Counted from the first letter of the stretch, positions 22,815 to 35,035 are shown. The stretch: 64,000 bases of DNA from Comamonadaceae bacterium (GCA_947454955.1 CANGLW010000013.1:1-64000); one strand, 5' to 3'. Notes: generated by a model from the sequence alone, not told the origin. Numbers and translations are program-made.

Positions 22815-22823
22815 GGCCAGACC

Positions 22824-24455
22824 TTAACCCGCTGAGCCCAGCGACAAGCCCGCATGCTCACGCAGCGGGTGAAAGTGAATCTTCGGAAAGCGCTCTTGCG
22901 CCAGCCGCACGTCATACGGGCTGGTGCACAGGTAAGCCAGGGTGTCAGCCGCATCACGCGCCATGCGCAGCGGGTAGGCATCCACAAAGGCGCGCAATTC
23001 TGCGGGCGTGTCAGCAGTGATCCAACGCGCGCCGGTGTACTGCGAAGTCTCTAAGCGCACATCGGCGTCGTACTCGCCTTTGAGGCGGTGTTGCACCACC
23101 TCAAATTGCAGCTGACCAATCGCACCCAGCAACATGTTGCCGCCGGCTTCGGGTTTGAAGACCTGAATCGCGCCTTCTTCGCCCAGCTGGGCCAGGCCTT
23201 GTTGCAACTGCTTGGTGCGCAGTGGGTTTTTCAGCACCACGGTCATGAACATCTCGGGCGCGAAGAAGGGCAGGCCTGTGAACTGCAGGTTCACACTGCC
23301 GTCGGTGATGGTGTCGCCCAGCTGCACACCACCGTGGGTGGTGAAGCCCACGATGTCACCGGCATAAGCCTCTTCCACCGCTTCGCGGCGCTGGCTCATG
23401 AAGGTCACCACCGAGGTGGGGCGCAACTCTTTGCTGCTGCGCATGACCTTGAGTTTCATGCCCGGGCTGTACTTGCCGGCACACACCCGCACAAAGGCAA
23501 TGCGGTCGCGGTGCGAGGGGTCCATATTGGCTTGCACCTTGAACACCACGCCAGAAAACGCCGCGTCTTCGGGCAGCACTTCTTTGATGACCGGTTGCTT
23601 GTTGACCACCAGCGAGCTGGTGCGTGAGCGTGGCGAGGGCGCGAGATCAACCAGCGCGTCGAGCACTTCCATCACCCCGAAATTGTTCACGCCTGAACCG
23701 AAAAACACCGGGGTTTGTTTGCCGGCCAAAAAGGCCTCGCGGTCAAACGCGGGTGAGGCGCCGGTGGCCAGCTCCATGCTGTCCACCGCGGTTTCATACT
23801 CGGCGCCAAAACGGCCGATCAACGCGTCCTGGTCGCTCAAGGGGATGGCATCGAAATCTTGCGGGCGGCGTTCGCTGCCCGACTCGAACACCGTCATGGC
23901 CTGGGTGCGCAAATTGATGATGCCGCCGAATTGCTTGCCCTGACCCACCGGCCAGGTCATGGGCACGCAGGGCATGCCAAGCTCACGCTCGACTTCATCC
24001 AGGATGTCGAGCGGGTCGCGCACCTCGCGGTCCATCTTGTTCACAAAGGTGATGATGGGTGTGTTGCGCTGACGGCAAACCTCGATCAAGCGACGTGTTT
24101 GCGCCTCCACACCGTTGGCCGCGTCAATCACCATCAATGCCGAGTCCACCGCGGTGAGCACGCGGTAGGTGTCTTCACTGAAGTCTTTGTGGCCGGGTGT
24201 GTCAAGCAGGTTGATGACATGCTCGCGGTACTGCATTTGCATGACTGAGCTGGCCACCGAGATGCCACGTTGCTTTTCAATCTCCATCCAGTCGGAGGTC
24301 GCGTGGCGACTGGCCTTGCGTGCTTTGACCGAGCCGGCGATCTGGATCGCGCCCGAGAACAGCAACAGCTTTTCGGTCAGCGTGGTTTTACCCGCGTCGG
24401 GGTGGGAAATGATGGCAAAGGTGCGGCGACGCCGCGTTTCAGGCACAAAAGACAT
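22824..24455 (-). CDS. prfC: Peptide chain release factor 3
   Basis: RRRRTFAIISHPDAGKTTLTEKLLLFSGAIQIAGSVKARK, DTPGHKDFSEDTYR; ORF runs to 24608 but the ATG at 24455 (MSFVPETRRRRTF) is the likely start. Confidence 0.95.
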   Translation of the reverse strand: MSFVPETRRRRTFAIISHPDAGKTTLTEKLLLFSGAIQIAGSVKARKASRHATSDWMEIEKQRGISVASSVMQMQYREHVINLLDTPGHKDFSEDTYRVLTAVDSALMVIDAANGVEAQTRRLIEVCRQRNTPIITFVNKMDREVRDPLDILDEVERELGMPCVPMTWPVGQGKQFGGIINLRTQAMTVFESGSERRPQDFDAIPLSDQDALIGRFGAEYETAVDSMELATGASPAFDREAFLAGKQTPVFFGSGVNNFGVMEVLDALVDLAPSPRSRTSSLVVNKQPVIKEVLPEDAAFSGVVFKVQANMDPSHRDRIAFVRVCAGKYSPGMKLKVMRSSKELRPTSVVTFMSQRREAVEEAYAGDIVGFTTHGGVQLGDTITDGSVNLQFTGLPFFAPEMFMTVVLKNPLRTKQLQQGLAQLGEEGAIQVFKPEAGGNMLLGAIGQLQFEVVQHRLKGEYDADVRLETSQYTGARWITADTPAELRAFVDAYPLRMARDAADTLAYLCTSPYDVRLAQERFPKIHFHPLREHAGLSLGSAG

Positions 24456-24489
24456 GAGGGATATTCTGTTTAAGGCTAGAATTATGACC

Positions 24490-24606
24490 TTCCGAGGAGC
24501 GTTGCAGCTCAAGTCCGCACGGCAAAGCGCCGATGACACTTGAGTGAGGCTCGGATTGCCGCCGCAGGTGCACACCTGTTCGTGGCCACTCCAACGGCGC
24601 TCACCC
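24490..24606 (+). ncRNA. S-adenosylhomocysteine (SAH) riboswitch
   Basis: CCGAGGAGCG...GAGGCTCGG...ACGGCGCTCACC consensus; P1 CCGAG(24492-24496)/CTCGG(24550-24554), P2 CTCAAGT(24508-24514)/ACTTGAG(24538-24544), pseudoknot GAGCG(24497-24501)/CGCTC(24598-24602); upstream of ahcY. Confidence 0.92.
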
Positions 24607-24678
24607 ACTGTGTTTGTGAGGTGAGTCCCCCCGAATCCCTTCCCGCACGGTGGCTGTCAATTTATTTTGGAGCTAACC

Positions 24679-26121
24679 ATGAGTGCTGTTCTCAAACCCG
24701 CGCAAGATTACGTGATCGCCGACCTGTCCCTGGCTGACTGGGGTCGCAAAGAGATCAAAATTGCTGAAACCGAAATGCCTGGCCTGATGGCTATCCGCGA
24801 GGAATTCGCCAAAGCCCAACCCCTCAAGGGCGCGCGCATCACCGGTTCTTTGCACATGACCATCCAGACCGCGGTGCTGGTCGAAACCTTGGAAGCCCTG
24901 GGCGCGCAAGTGCGTTGGGCCTCGTGCAATATTTTCTCCACGCAAGACCACGCCGCTGCCGCTTTGGTGGCCAACGGCACGCCCGTGTTTGCCTACAAGG
25001 GCGAGACCCTGAAAGACTACTGGGACTACACCCACCGCATTTTTGAATTCGGCGCCAAGGGCAGCAAGACCGAAGGCCCCAACATGATTTTGGACGACGG
25101 CGGCGATGCCACCTTGTTGATGCACCTGGGCGCCCGCGCTGAGAAAGACATCAAAGTGTTGGCCAAGCCCGGCAGCGAAGAAGAGGTGTGCCTCTTCAAC
25201 AGCATCAAGGCCAAGCTCAAGGTGGACCCCACCTGGTACAGCCGTCGACTGAAAAACATCATCGGCGTGACCGAAGAGACCACCACCGGCGTGCTGCGTT
25301 TGAACGAGATGTCGGCCAAAGGCGCTTTGGCTTTCCGCGCCATCAACGTGAACGACTCGGTGACCAAGAGCAAGTTCGACAACCTGTACGGCTGCCGTGA
25401 GTCGCTTGTGGACGCCATCAAGCGCGCCACCGATGTGATGATCGCCGGCAAAGTGGCCGTGGTCGCCGGTTACGGTGACGTGGGCAAGGGCTCGGCCCAA
25501 GCCCTGCGCGCTTTGAGCGCCCAAGTGTGGGTGACCGAGATCGACCCCATCAACGCCCTGCAAGCCGCCATGGAAGGCTACAAAGTGGTGACCATGGAAT
25601 ACGCGGCTGACAAGGCTGACATTTTCGTGACCGCCACCGGCAACAAAGACGTGATCACCCACGCCCACATGCTGGCCATGAAAGACCAGGCCATTGTGTG
25701 CAACATCGGTCACTTTGACAACGAGATCGACGTGACCTCGCTCGAGAAGTACAAGTGGGAAGAGATCAAGCCCCAGGTGGACCACGTGATCTTCCCGGCC
25801 AAAGGCAAGAAGCCCGCCAAGCGCATCATCATGTTGGCCAAAGGTCGCCTGGTGAACCTGGGTTGCGGCACCGGTCACCCCAGCTTTGTGATGAGCTCGA
25901 GCTTTGCCAACCAAACCATTGCGCAAATCGAGTTGTTCACCAAGTCCAAAGAGTACAAGTCGGGCAAGGTCTATGTGCTGCCCAAGCACCTCGACGAGAA
26001 AGTGGCTCGCCTGCACTTGAAGAAAGTCGGCGCCATGTTGTCTGAGCTGAGCGCAGAGCAGGCTGCCTACATCGGTGTGAGCAAGCAAGGCCCTTACAAG
26101 GCCGACACTTACCGCTATTGA
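24679..26121 (+). CDS. ahcY: Adenosylhomocysteinase
   Basis: [51 protein letters not shown]-terminal KADTYRY; ATG at 24679. Confidence 0.97.
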   Translation: MSAVLKPAQDYVIADLSLADWGRKEIKIAETEMPGLMAIREEFAKAQPLKGARITGSLHMTIQTAVLVETLEALGAQVRWASCNIFSTQDHAAAALVANGTPVFAYKGETLKDYWDYTHRIFEFGAKGSKTEGPNMILDDGGDATLLMHLGARAEKDIKVLAKPGSEEEVCLFNSIKAKLKVDPTWYSRRLKNIIGVTEETTTGVLRLNEMSAKGALAFRAINVNDSVTKSKFDNLYGCRESLVDAIKRATDVMIAGKVAVVAGYGDVGKGSAQALRALSAQVWVTEIDPINALQAAMEGYKVVTMEYAADKADIFVTATGNKDVITHAHMLAMKDQAIVCNIGHFDNEIDVTSLEKYKWEEIKPQVDHVIFPAKGKKPAKRIIMLAKGRLVNLGCGTGHPSFVMSSSFANQTIAQIELFTKSKEYKSGKVYVLPKHLDEKVARLHLKKVGAMLSELSAEQAAYIGVSKQGPYKADTYRY

Positions 26122-26127
26122 TCCGCG

Positions 26128-26907
26128 ATGCGGATTGACCAGTTGCTGGTCCAGCGCGGGCTGGCCAGCACCCGCTCTCAGGCCCAGCGCCTGATTGCGG
26201 CGGGTGTCGAGTGGCAAGACGGCGCCGCGTGGCGTCGTGTTGCCAAAAACGGCGACGATGTGCCCGATGACGCCGAGCTGCGTTTGTTGGATGACGCCGA
26301 GGCGCGCTACGTCTCGCGCGGTGGCCTCAAGCTTGAAGCTGCACTCCAAAAAACCGGTGTGCACGTGCAAGGCAAGGTTTGCCTGGATGTGGGCCAAAGC
26401 ACCGGCGGTTTCACCGATTGTTTGTTGCAAGCGGGTGCGGCGCGTGTGGTGGGGTTGGATGTGGGCTCGGCGCAGTTACACCCGCAACTGCGTGATGACG
26501 CGCGGGTGTTGTGCCTGGAAAACGTGAACGCCCGCGACACGGATGCGCTTGATGACGCCTTGAGCGAACACTTAGATGAGTTGGGCATGTCTGAGGGCCC
26601 GGCCTTTGAGCTGTTGGTGGCCGATGTGTCTTTCATCTCGCTCACCCTGATCTTGCCCGCGGTGGTGACCCTGCTCAAGCCCGGTGCGGATGTGCTGTTG
26701 CTGGTCAAGCCGCAGTTTGAATTGCAGCCCGGCCAAGTGGGCAAGGGTGGTGTGGTGCGCGATACGGCCATGTACCCGGTGGTCAAAGAGCGCTTGCACC
26801 AGGCGTGTGCTGACTTGGGCTTGAACGTGCAAGCCTGGTTTGATTCGCCGATCGCTGGTGGCGACGGCAACCATGAGTTTTTCATTCACGCCCAGGTGCC
26901 TGTCTAA
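26128..26907 (+). CDS. tlyA: TlyA-family rRNA methyltransferase / hemolysin-like
   Basis: S4 domain MRIDQLLVQRGLASTRSQAQRLI; KVCLDVGQSTGGFTDCLLQ FtsJ-like SAM motif. Confidence 0.9.
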   Translation: MRIDQLLVQRGLASTRSQAQRLIAAGVEWQDGAAWRRVAKNGDDVPDDAELRLLDDAEARYVSRGGLKLEAALQKTGVHVQGKVCLDVGQSTGGFTDCLLQAGAARVVGLDVGSAQLHPQLRDDARVLCLENVNARDTDALDDALSEHLDELGMSEGPAFELLVADVSFISLTLILPAVVTLLKPGADVLLLVKPQFELQPGQVGKGGVVRDTAMYPVVKERLHQACADLGLNVQAWFDSPIAGGDGNHEFFIHAQVPV

Positions 26908-26936
26908 GTACCTGTGGCGTGAGTTCGGAGATTGCG

Positions 26937-27782
26937 ATGAGTGATGTGACCTGCCCGGTGAGCATTGAGTTTTTCCCACCCAAGTCGCCTGAAGGCGCGG
27001 AGAAATTACGCCTTGTGCGCCAGGCGCTGTACGCCTTGAAGCCCGAGTTCTGTTCGGTCACTTATGGCGCAGGTGGCTCGACCCAGGACGGCACCTTCAC
27101 CACCGTGCGCGAGATCATGGCCGAGGGCCAAGAAGCGGCCTCGCACATGTCGTGCATCGGTGCAACCAAAGCCAGCATGCGTGCCAATTTGGCGCAGCTC
27201 AAGGCCATGGGTGTGAAGCGCATCGTGGCTTTGCGCGGTGATTTGCCCAGCGGTTATGGTGCCGGCGGCGAGTTCGCCCACGCCAGTGATTTGGTGGCCT
27301 TCATCCGCGAAGAAACCGGGGAAGACTTCCACATCGAGGTGGCGGCTTACCCGGAAATTCACCCTCAGGCCAAATCGCCCGAGGCTGATTTACAGGCCTT
27401 GGTGACCAAGGCCCGTGCGGGCGCGAGCTCCGCCATCACCCAGTATTTTTTCAACTCTGACGCTTACTTCAAGTTTGTGGAAGAGGCCGATGCCAAGGGC
27501 GTGCACATCCCCATCGTGCCGGGCATCATGCCCATCACCAGCTCGACCCAACTCATGCGTTTCTCAGATGCGTGCGGTGCAGAAATTCCGCGTTGGATCC
27601 GCTTGCGCCTGCAAAGTTTTGGCGACGACACCGCGTCCATCAAAGCCTTTGGCCTGGATGTGGTGACCGATTTGTGCGACCAGTTGCGGGTCTGCGGCGT
27701 GCCTGCGCTGCACTTCTACAGCATGAACCAAAGCGCGCCCACACTGGAAATTTGCAAGCGCTTGGGCTTGCTGCCCGCTTAA
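26937..27782 (+). CDS. metF: Methylenetetrahydrofolate reductase
   Basis: VSIEFFPPKSPEG, FCSVTYGAGGSTQDGT, ALRGDLP, ATG at 26937. Confidence 0.95.
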   Translation: MSDVTCPVSIEFFPPKSPEGAEKLRLVRQALYALKPEFCSVTYGAGGSTQDGTFTTVREIMAEGQEAASHMSCIGATKASMRANLAQLKAMGVKRIVALRGDLPSGYGAGGEFAHASDLVAFIREETGEDFHIEVAAYPEIHPQAKSPEADLQALVTKARAGASSAITQYFFNSDAYFKFVEEADAKGVHIPIVPGIMPITSSTQLMRFSDACGAEIPRWIRLRLQSFGDDTASIKAFGLDVVTDLCDQLRVCGVPALHFYSMNQSAPTLEICKRLGLLPA

Positions 27783-27797
27783 GTCCTGGCGCCTTAG

Positions 27798-27853
27798 CCG
27801 ACTGAGCTCAGCTGACAGCCTCTCTCCGACTGAGCTCAGCTGACAGCCTCTCT
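27798..27853. repeat. Perfect 28-bp tandem duplication (CCGACTGAGCTCAGCTGACAGCCTCTCT x2)
   Basis: Read directly: copies at 27798-27825 and 27826-27853; each contains the 10-bp palindrome CTGAGCTCAG. Confidence 0.97.
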
Positions 27854-27854
27854 T

Positions 27855-28733
27855 TTAACCGCCGCTTTCCAGTGTGAAAGCGGCATTGCGGTCCAAGCCC
27901 AGGGCCTTGACCATCTCCGGCAGGGCGGGCTTGAGGGCTTCTTTGAGGGTGTAGGGCGGGTTGATCAAAAACATGCCGCTGGCGGGTAGCCCCGGTCGTT
28001 GGGCTTCACCGGCCACCAAGGTGGTTTTGCTGGACTTGATGGTCAGCGTGGCGTGCAGCCAGGGCTTGCCCAGCTTGTTGGCCAGGGTTTTGAGTTTGCG
28101 CGGCACGTCGTGAGCCTCAGGGCGCGGAATCACCGGGTACCACACCGCGTACGTGCCGGTGGCAAAACGCTTCATGTTGTCGGCCACCATGTCCACCACC
28201 CGAGCGTAGTCGCTCTTGATTTCATAGCTGGGGTCGCACAGCACCAGCGCCCGGCGCGAGGGAGGCGGCAAAAATTTCTTCACGCCTTCAAAACCGTCTT
28301 CGCGAAACACCGCCACTTGCCGGCCGGCATCGAGCTGCTCAACATTGCCGCTCAAGGCTTTGATGTCGGAGGGGTGGATTTCAAACAGTTTTAGGCGGTC
28401 TTGTTGGCGCAACAAGTGCTGGATGATGAAGGGCGAGCCAGGGTAGACGCGGCTTTGGTCGGGCCGGTTGAAGCTGCGGATCACGTCCACATAGTCCTGC
28501 AGGGCGGGGCTTAAGTTGTTGCTTTCCAGCAACTTCAGCACGCCTTCCGAGGCCTCGCCGCTGGTTTGGGCGTAATCGCTGTCCAAACGGTACAGGCCGG
28601 CGCCCGCGTGGGTGTCGATCACCGCGATGGCGGCATCCTTGAGGGCCATGTGCCTGAGGGTGGCGATCAACACAGTGTGTTTGAGCACGTCGGCATGGTT
28701 GCCGGCGTGAAAGGCATGGCGGTAACTGAACAT
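27855..28733 (-). CDS. rlmJ: 23S rRNA (adenine(2030)-N6)-methyltransferase
   Basis: MFSYRHAFHAGNHADVLKHTVL, IDTHAGAGLYRL, VLCDPSYEIKSDY. Confidence 0.94.
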   Translation of the reverse strand: MFSYRHAFHAGNHADVLKHTVLIATLRHMALKDAAIAVIDTHAGAGLYRLDSDYAQTSGEASEGVLKLLESNNLSPALQDYVDVIRSFNRPDQSRVYPGSPFIIQHLLRQQDRLKLFEIHPSDIKALSGNVEQLDAGRQVAVFREDGFEGVKKFLPPPSRRALVLCDPSYEIKSDYARVVDMVADNMKRFATGTYAVWYPVIPRPEAHDVPRKLKTLANKLGKPWLHATLTIKSSKTTLVAGEAQRPGLPASGMFLINPPYTLKEALKPALPEMVKALGLDRNAAFTLESGG

Positions 28734-28825
28734 GGGCCTATGGTAACCGCCCACGGCCGCAAAACATGTTAAACTGTAGGGCTCTGTGGAAATCCGTCCG
28801 CAGAACTCACTGAAAGAGATCTCAC

Positions 28826-29137
28826 ATGTACGCGGTCATAAAAACCGGTGGCAAACAGTATCGTGTTGCTGCTGGCGAAAAAATTAAAGTAGAACAGATT
28901 GCTGCGGACGTAGGCCAAGAGATCGTGATCGACCAAGTTTTGGCAGTCGGCGACGGCGCAGAACTCAAAGTCGGCACGCCCTTGGTTTCCGGCGCTACAG
29001 TCAAAGCCACCATCGTGGCACACGGCAAGCACGACAAAGTGCGCATTTTCAAAATGCGTCGTCGTAAGCACTACCAAAAGCGTCAGGGCCATCGCCAACA
29101 GTTCACCGAACTGCAAATCAGCGCGATTTCCGCCTAA
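28826..29137 (+). CDS. rplU: 50S ribosomal protein L21
   Basis: [39 protein letters not shown]. Confidence 0.98.
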   Translation: MYAVIKTGGKQYRVAAGEKIKVEQIAADVGQEIVIDQVLAVGDGAELKVGTPLVSGATVKATIVAHGKHDKVRIFKMRRRKHYQKRQGHRQQFTELQISAISA

Positions 29138-29188
29138 TAACTTTGCGGGGCAGGCAGTGCTTGCCCTCACTTGATTGAGGAAAAGATC

Positions 29189-29446
29189 ATGGCACAGAAA
29201 AAAGGCGGCGGCTCTACGCGAAACGGGCGTGATTCCAAGCCCAAAATGCTCGGTGTGAAGGCTTTCGGCGGTGAATTGATCAGCGCTGGCTCCATCATCG
29301 TTCGTCAACGTGGCACCAAGTTCCACGCTGGCAGCAACGTGGGTATTGGCAAAGACCACACCCTGTTTGCGCTGGTGGACGGCCACGTGTCATTCGCTGT
29401 CAAAGGCGCGATGAACAAGCACACGGTGAACGTGACAGCGGCCTAA
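29189..29446 (+). CDS. rpmA: 50S ribosomal protein L27
   Basis: [32 protein letters not shown] at 29189. Confidence 0.98.
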   Translation: MAQKKGGGSTRNGRDSKPKMLGVKAFGGELISAGSIIVRQRGTKFHAGSNVGIGKDHTLFALVDGHVSFAVKGAMNKHTVNVTAA

Positions 29447-29471
29447 GCCGTCTTGCACTTCCCCTGAAAGA

Positions 29472-29496
29472 CCCTGCGCTGTCGCGCGGGGTTTTT
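29472..29496 (+). terminator. Rho-independent terminator after rpmA
   Basis: CCCTGCGC-tgtc-GCGCGGGG stem (one G-T pair) followed by TTTTT. Confidence 0.8.
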
Positions 29497-29511
29497 CGTT
29501 TATAACGCTAG

Positions 29512-30654
<1,143 letters not shown>

Positions 30655-30712
30655 CCACTCCTGAATCTATAGCTGCAGCCCTAAGCTGCACAAGGCCCAG
30701 AACCCCAAAACC

Positions 30713-31843
30713 ATGAAAAGCTCTGAGACCGTGTTGCGCGATGCGCGCCGTATCGTGATCAAGGTGGGCTCCAGTTTGGTGACCAACGAAGGCCGCGGCT
30801 TGGACGAGGCCGCCATCCGTGAATGGTGCCGCCAGATGGCGGAGCTGGTGCGCCAGGGCCGCGAGGTCATCATGGTTTCCAGCGGCGCGATTGCCGAGGG
30901 CATGAAGCGCTTAGGCTGGACCACCCGGCCCCAAGAAATTCACGAACTGCAAGCCGCTGCTGCGGTGGGCCAAATGGGCTTGGCGCAGATGTACGAAACC
31001 CAGCTGCGCGCCCAAGGCTTGGGCAGCGCGCAGGTGTTGCTGACCCATGCTGATTTGGCTGACCGCGAACGTTATTTGAACGCGCGCTCCACGCTACTGA
31101 CCTTGCTCAAACTCGGTGTGGTGCCGGTCATCAACGAGAACGACACGGTGGTCAACGACGAGATCAAGTTCGGCGACAACGACACCTTGGGTGCCCTGGT
31201 GGCCAACTTGGTGGAGGCCGACGCGCTCATCATCCTCACCGACCAACAGGGCCTCTACACCGCCGACCCGCGCAAAGACCCCGCTGCGCAGTTTGTGCAC
31301 GAAGGCCGTGCGGGCGACCCGGCTTTGGAGGCCATGGCCGGTGGTGCCGGCTCCAGCCTGGGGCGCGGTGGCATGATCACAAAAATTCTGGCGGCCAAGC
31401 GCGCTGCAGGTTCGGGCGCCTCCACCGTGATTGCCTGGGGCCGCGAGACCGACGCTTTGTTGCGGCTCGCCCAGGGCCAGGCCATTGGCACCTTGCTGGT
31501 GGCGCAAACCGCCAAGAACGCCGCGCGCAAGCAATGGATGGTCGACCACCTGCAGCTCAAAGGCGCGGTGGTGGTGGACGCTGGCGCGGTGAAGAAATTG
31601 CGCGACGAAGGCAAAAGCCTGCTGCCCATCGGCATGGTGGCGGTGGACGGCAATTTCTCGCGTGGCGATGTGATCGCGGTGCGCGATGAAGCCGGTGTTG
31701 AAATTGCCCGCGGCCTGGCCAATTACGCCAGCGCCGAGGCGCGGCTCTTGTGCCGCAAATCGTCGGTCGAGTTCGAGAGCCTCTTGGGCTACATGGCCGA
31801 GCCCGAGATGCTGCACCGCGACAACCTGGTGCTCAGCCGCTGA
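30713..31843 (+). CDS. proB: Glutamate 5-kinase
   Basis: [39 protein letters not shown]-terminal PUA domain. Confidence 0.96.
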   Translation: MKSSETVLRDARRIVIKVGSSLVTNEGRGLDEAAIREWCRQMAELVRQGREVIMVSSGAIAEGMKRLGWTTRPQEIHELQAAAAVGQMGLAQMYETQLRAQGLGSAQVLLTHADLADRERYLNARSTLLTLLKLGVVPVINENDTVVNDEIKFGDNDTLGALVANLVEADALIILTDQQGLYTADPRKDPAAQFVHEGRAGDPALEAMAGGAGSSLGRGGMITKILAAKRAAGSGASTVIAWGRETDALLRLAQGQAIGTLLVAQTAKNAARKQWMVDHLQLKGAVVVDAGAVKKLRDEGKSLLPIGMVAVDGNFSRGDVIAVRDEAGVEIARGLANYASAEARLLCRKSSVEFESLLGYMAEPEMLHRDNLVLSR

Positions 31844-31850
31844 AGAAGCG

Positions 31851-32477
31851 TCAGGCCTGCTCGGGTTGATCGGGTTGACCGATCACGCTGTTTTGCGGGT
31901 CGGGGTCAAAGCTCGCACCAGGCGGCAGGGCCATGTGGCTGTTGCGTTCCATGGCTTCGTTGCGGGGTGAGGGGCGCATGTAACGGCCCCGATGCTCGCC
32001 GCGTGGCAGGTAGCGCGAGAGTTCGGTGAGCGCCATCTCGTACACGCCGCGTTTGAACTCCACCACCATGTCCAGCGGCACCCAGTAATCGTTCCAACGC
32101 CAGGCGTCGAACTCGGGGTGGTCGGTGGCGCGCAGGTTCAAGTCCCAGTCTTGCCCCACCAACTGAAGCAAAAACCAGATCTGTTTCTGACCTTTGTAGT
32201 GGCCGCGCGCATCCCTGCGGATGTAGCGGTCCGGCACCTCGTAGCGCAACCAGTCGCGGGTGCGGGCCACAATACGCACATGCTCGGGCTGTAGCCCGAC
32301 TTCCTCACCGAGTTCGCGGTACATGGCTTGCTCGGGGGTCTCACCCCGGTCAATGCCACCCTGCGGAAACTGCCAGGAGTGGGTGCGTATGCGTTTGCCC
32401 CAGAACACCTGATTTTTCTGGTTCAGCAAAACGATGCCGACGTTAGGCCGAAAGCCATCACGGTCGAGCATAATCAA
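31851..32477 (-). CDS. rppH: RNA pyrophosphohydrolase (Nudix)
   Basis: [60 protein letters not shown]. Confidence 0.95.
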   Translation of the reverse strand: MIMLDRDGFRPNVGIVLLNQKNQVFWGKRIRTHSWQFPQGGIDRGETPEQAMYRELGEEVGLQPEHVRIVARTRDWLRYEVPDRYIRRDARGHYKGQKQIWFLLQLVGQDWDLNLRATDHPEFDAWRWNDYWVPLDMVVEFKRGVYEMALTELSRYLPRGEHRGRYMRPSPRNEAMERNSHMALPPGASFDPDPQNSVIGQPDQPEQA

Positions 32478-32607
32478 ACCTCAAATTTTTAAACTGAATC
32501 CATTATGCACGGCGCAGGCGCGGCATCAAGGGCAAGACCCTGTGATCGCTGTGGGAGCGCTCTTGTATTCCCTGATTTTTTGACCCAACCGCGGTGCCAT
32601 TGCGCTC

Positions 32608-34353
32608 ATGAAAGCATCTCAATTCCTCGTCTCCACCCTCAAAGAAGCCCCGGCCGATGCCGAGGTGGTCAGCCACAAACTCATGATGCGCGCGGGCATG
32701 ATCAAAAAGCTCGGCGCTGGCATTTACAACTACATGCCCATGGGCTTGCGTGTGATCCGCAAGGTCGAAGCCATCGTGCGCGAAGAGATGAACCGCGCAG
32801 GCGCCATCGAGCTCACCATGCCGGTGGTGCAACCCGCTGAGCTGTGGCAAGAGACCGGTCGCTTTGAGAAGATGGGGCCGGAGTTGCTGCGCATCAAAGA
32901 CCGGCATGACCGCGACTTTGTGATTCAGCCCACCAGCGAAGAGGTGGTGACCGACATCGCGCGCCAGGAAATCAAAAGCTACAAACAGTTGCCGAAAAAT
33001 TTCTACCAAATCCAAACCAAATTCCGCGATGAGCGTCGTCCCCGTTTTGGTTTGATGCGCGGTCGTGAGTTCATCATGAAAGACGCCTACAGCTTCGACC
33101 GCGACGCCGACAGCGCCAAGGCCAGCTACCAGGTGATGGCGCAGGCTTATCGACGCATCTTCGACCGCTTTGGCCTGACCTACCGCGCCGTCGCCGCCGA
33201 CTCTGGCGCCATCGGTGGCGACCTGAGCGAAGAGTTCCAGGTGATTGCCGCCACCGGCGAAGACGCCATCATTTACTGCCCCAGCAGCAACTACGCGGCC
33301 AACATTGAAAAAGCCGAAGCCTTGGCGCCCCAACAGCCGCGCCCTGCTTCGCATGAAACCATGGCCCGCGTGCCCACACCGGGCAAAACCACCTGCGAAG
33401 ACGTGGCTGCTTTGCTGGGCTTGCCGCTGAGCCGCACGGTCAAGTCCATCGTGCTGGCCACCGACCAGACCAACGACAAGGGCGAGATCGTCAAGACCAC
33501 CGTCATCTTGTTGCTGCTGCGTGGCGACCATGAGATGAACGAGGTCAAGGTCGGCAAGCTGCCGCTGTTTGCCCACGGTCTGCGCTTTGCCAACCTGGTG
33601 GAAATTGAGGCCCACTTCGGCTGCCAGCCTGGTTACTTGGGCCCTGTGCAGCTCAAGCAGCCGCTGACCGTGGTGGCCGACCGTGATGTGGCGGTGATGG
33701 CTGATTTTGTGTGTGGTGCCAATGAAGTGGACGCTCACTTAACCGGCGTGAATTGGGGTCGCGATTTGCCCGAGCCCACCCTGGTGGCCGACATCCGTAA
33801 TGTGGTGGATGGTGACCTCTCGCCCGACGGCCAAGGCACCTTGTCGATCGAGCGCGGCATTGAGGTTGGCCATGTGTTTTACCTGGGCACCAAATATTCC
33901 AAAGCCATGAACGCCACGTTTTTGGACGACAACGGCAAGCCTCAGTTCATGGAAATGGGCTGTTACGGCATCGGCGTGACCCGCTTGCCAGCCGCGGCCA
34001 TCGAGCAAAACCACGACGAGCGCGGCATCATCTGGCCCGACGCGATTGCGCCTTTCACCTTGGTGATTTGCATGGTCAGCCCCGAGCGTTCGCCCGAGGT
34101 CAAAGCCGCTGGCGACAAACTCTACGCTGAGCTGCTGGCTGCGGGTGTGGACGTGATGCTGGACGACCGCGGCGAGCGCCCCGGCGCCATGTTTGCCGAC
34201 TGGGAACTCATCGGTGTGCCGCACCGTGTGACGATTGGCGACCGCGCGCTCAAAGAAGGCCAAGTGGAATACCAACACCGCCGTGACGCAGCCGCCACCA
34301 AAGTGCCCGTGGCTGAGGCCTTGGCGTTTGTGATGGGTCGACTCAAGGCCTGA
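32608..34353 (+). CDS. proS: Prolyl-tRNA synthetase
   Basis: [49 protein letters not shown]; class II motifs and INS/YbaK-like editing insertion. Confidence 0.97.
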   Translation: MKASQFLVSTLKEAPADAEVVSHKLMMRAGMIKKLGAGIYNYMPMGLRVIRKVEAIVREEMNRAGAIELTMPVVQPAELWQETGRFEKMGPELLRIKDRHDRDFVIQPTSEEVVTDIARQEIKSYKQLPKNFYQIQTKFRDERRPRFGLMRGREFIMKDAYSFDRDADSAKASYQVMAQAYRRIFDRFGLTYRAVAADSGAIGGDLSEEFQVIAATGEDAIIYCPSSNYAANIEKAEALAPQQPRPASHETMARVPTPGKTTCEDVAALLGLPLSRTVKSIVLATDQTNDKGEIVKTTVILLLLRGDHEMNEVKVGKLPLFAHGLRFANLVEIEAHFGCQPGYLGPVQLKQPLTVVADRDVAVMADFVCGANEVDAHLTGVNWGRDLPEPTLVADIRNVVDGDLSPDGQGTLSIERGIEVGHVFYLGTKYSKAMNATFLDDNGKPQFMEMGCYGIGVTRLPAAAIEQNHDERGIIWPDAIAPFTLVICMVSPERSPEVKAAGDKLYAELLAAGVDVMLDDRGERPGAMFADWELIGVPHRVTIGDRALKEGQVEYQHRRDAAATKVPVAEALAFVMGRLKA

Positions 34354-34396
34354 GTGGTGCCATTTTCAGCCTCATTCGCTGGTTGATCGCCAGTCC

Positions 34397-35026
34397 ATGA
34401 AGCGTCGACAATTCCAAAGCCTTTTAGGCGGCCAAGCCTTGCTGGTTGGTCTTGGATTGCTCTTTTTTTCAGAGCAAGCCCGGGCAGGCCGTCAGCTCGA
34501 AGAACCTTTGGCTGATGCGGTGCGCTCGGCCCTGAGTGCGGCCATCAACAACGACGCGCCCCCCACGCCCGAGTTCAACACCGAGCAAGCGCAACAAGCT
34601 TTTGCACGTTGGCTCGGCGCCATGGACGAGCGGCTGCGGCTGCACAAACCCGACCCGCAAGTGCGCCAAGAATTTTTAAGCACCCTGTGGTACGAGGCCA
34701 AGCGCGCGGGCTTGGAGCCTTCGCTGGTGCTGGGGCTGATTCAGGTGGAGAGCAATTTCCGCAAGTTTGCGGTGTCAAGCGCCGGGGCGCGAGGCTACAT
34801 GCAGGTCATGCCGTTTTGGGTGCGGCAAATTGGCGATGCCGACCACAGCAAGCTGTTTCACATGCAAACCAATTTGCGTTTTGGTTGTGTGATTTTGCGG
34901 CACTACCTGGAGCGCGAGCAGGGCGATGTGTTCATGGCCCTGGGGCGCTACAACGGTTCGCGTGGCAAGCCCGATTACCCGCGTGCGGTGCTGGCGGCGC
35001 AGCGCCGCTGGCAGCACCGAGACTGA
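34397..35026 (+). CDS. Lytic transglycosylase (SLT domain)
   Basis: LGLIQVESNFRKFAVSSAGARGYMQVMPFW; ALGRYNGSRGKPDYPRAV. Confidence 0.92.
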   Translation: MKRRQFQSLLGGQALLVGLGLLFFSEQARAGRQLEEPLADAVRSALSAAINNDAPPTPEFNTEQAQQAFARWLGAMDERLRLHKPDPQVRQEFLSTLWYEAKRAGLEPSLVLGLIQVESNFRKFAVSSAGARGYMQVMPFWVRQIGDADHSKLFHMQTNLRFGCVILRHYLEREQGDVFMALGRYNGSRGKPDYPRAVLAAQRRWQHRD

Positions 35027-35035
35027 AACGGCGTT

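Noticed and set aside
22804-22818. Hairpin TAAGG-ccaga-CCTTA between convergent Bug-family gene and prfC as terminator
   Set aside because: 5-bp AT-containing stem without T tract; too weak to call
24673-26430. 585-aa minus-strand ORF antisense to ahcY/tlyA
   Set aside because: Shadow ORF of ahcY; no recognisable motif or RBS
27798-27853. Possible CRISPR-like array
   Set aside because: Only two directly adjacent identical units with no spacers
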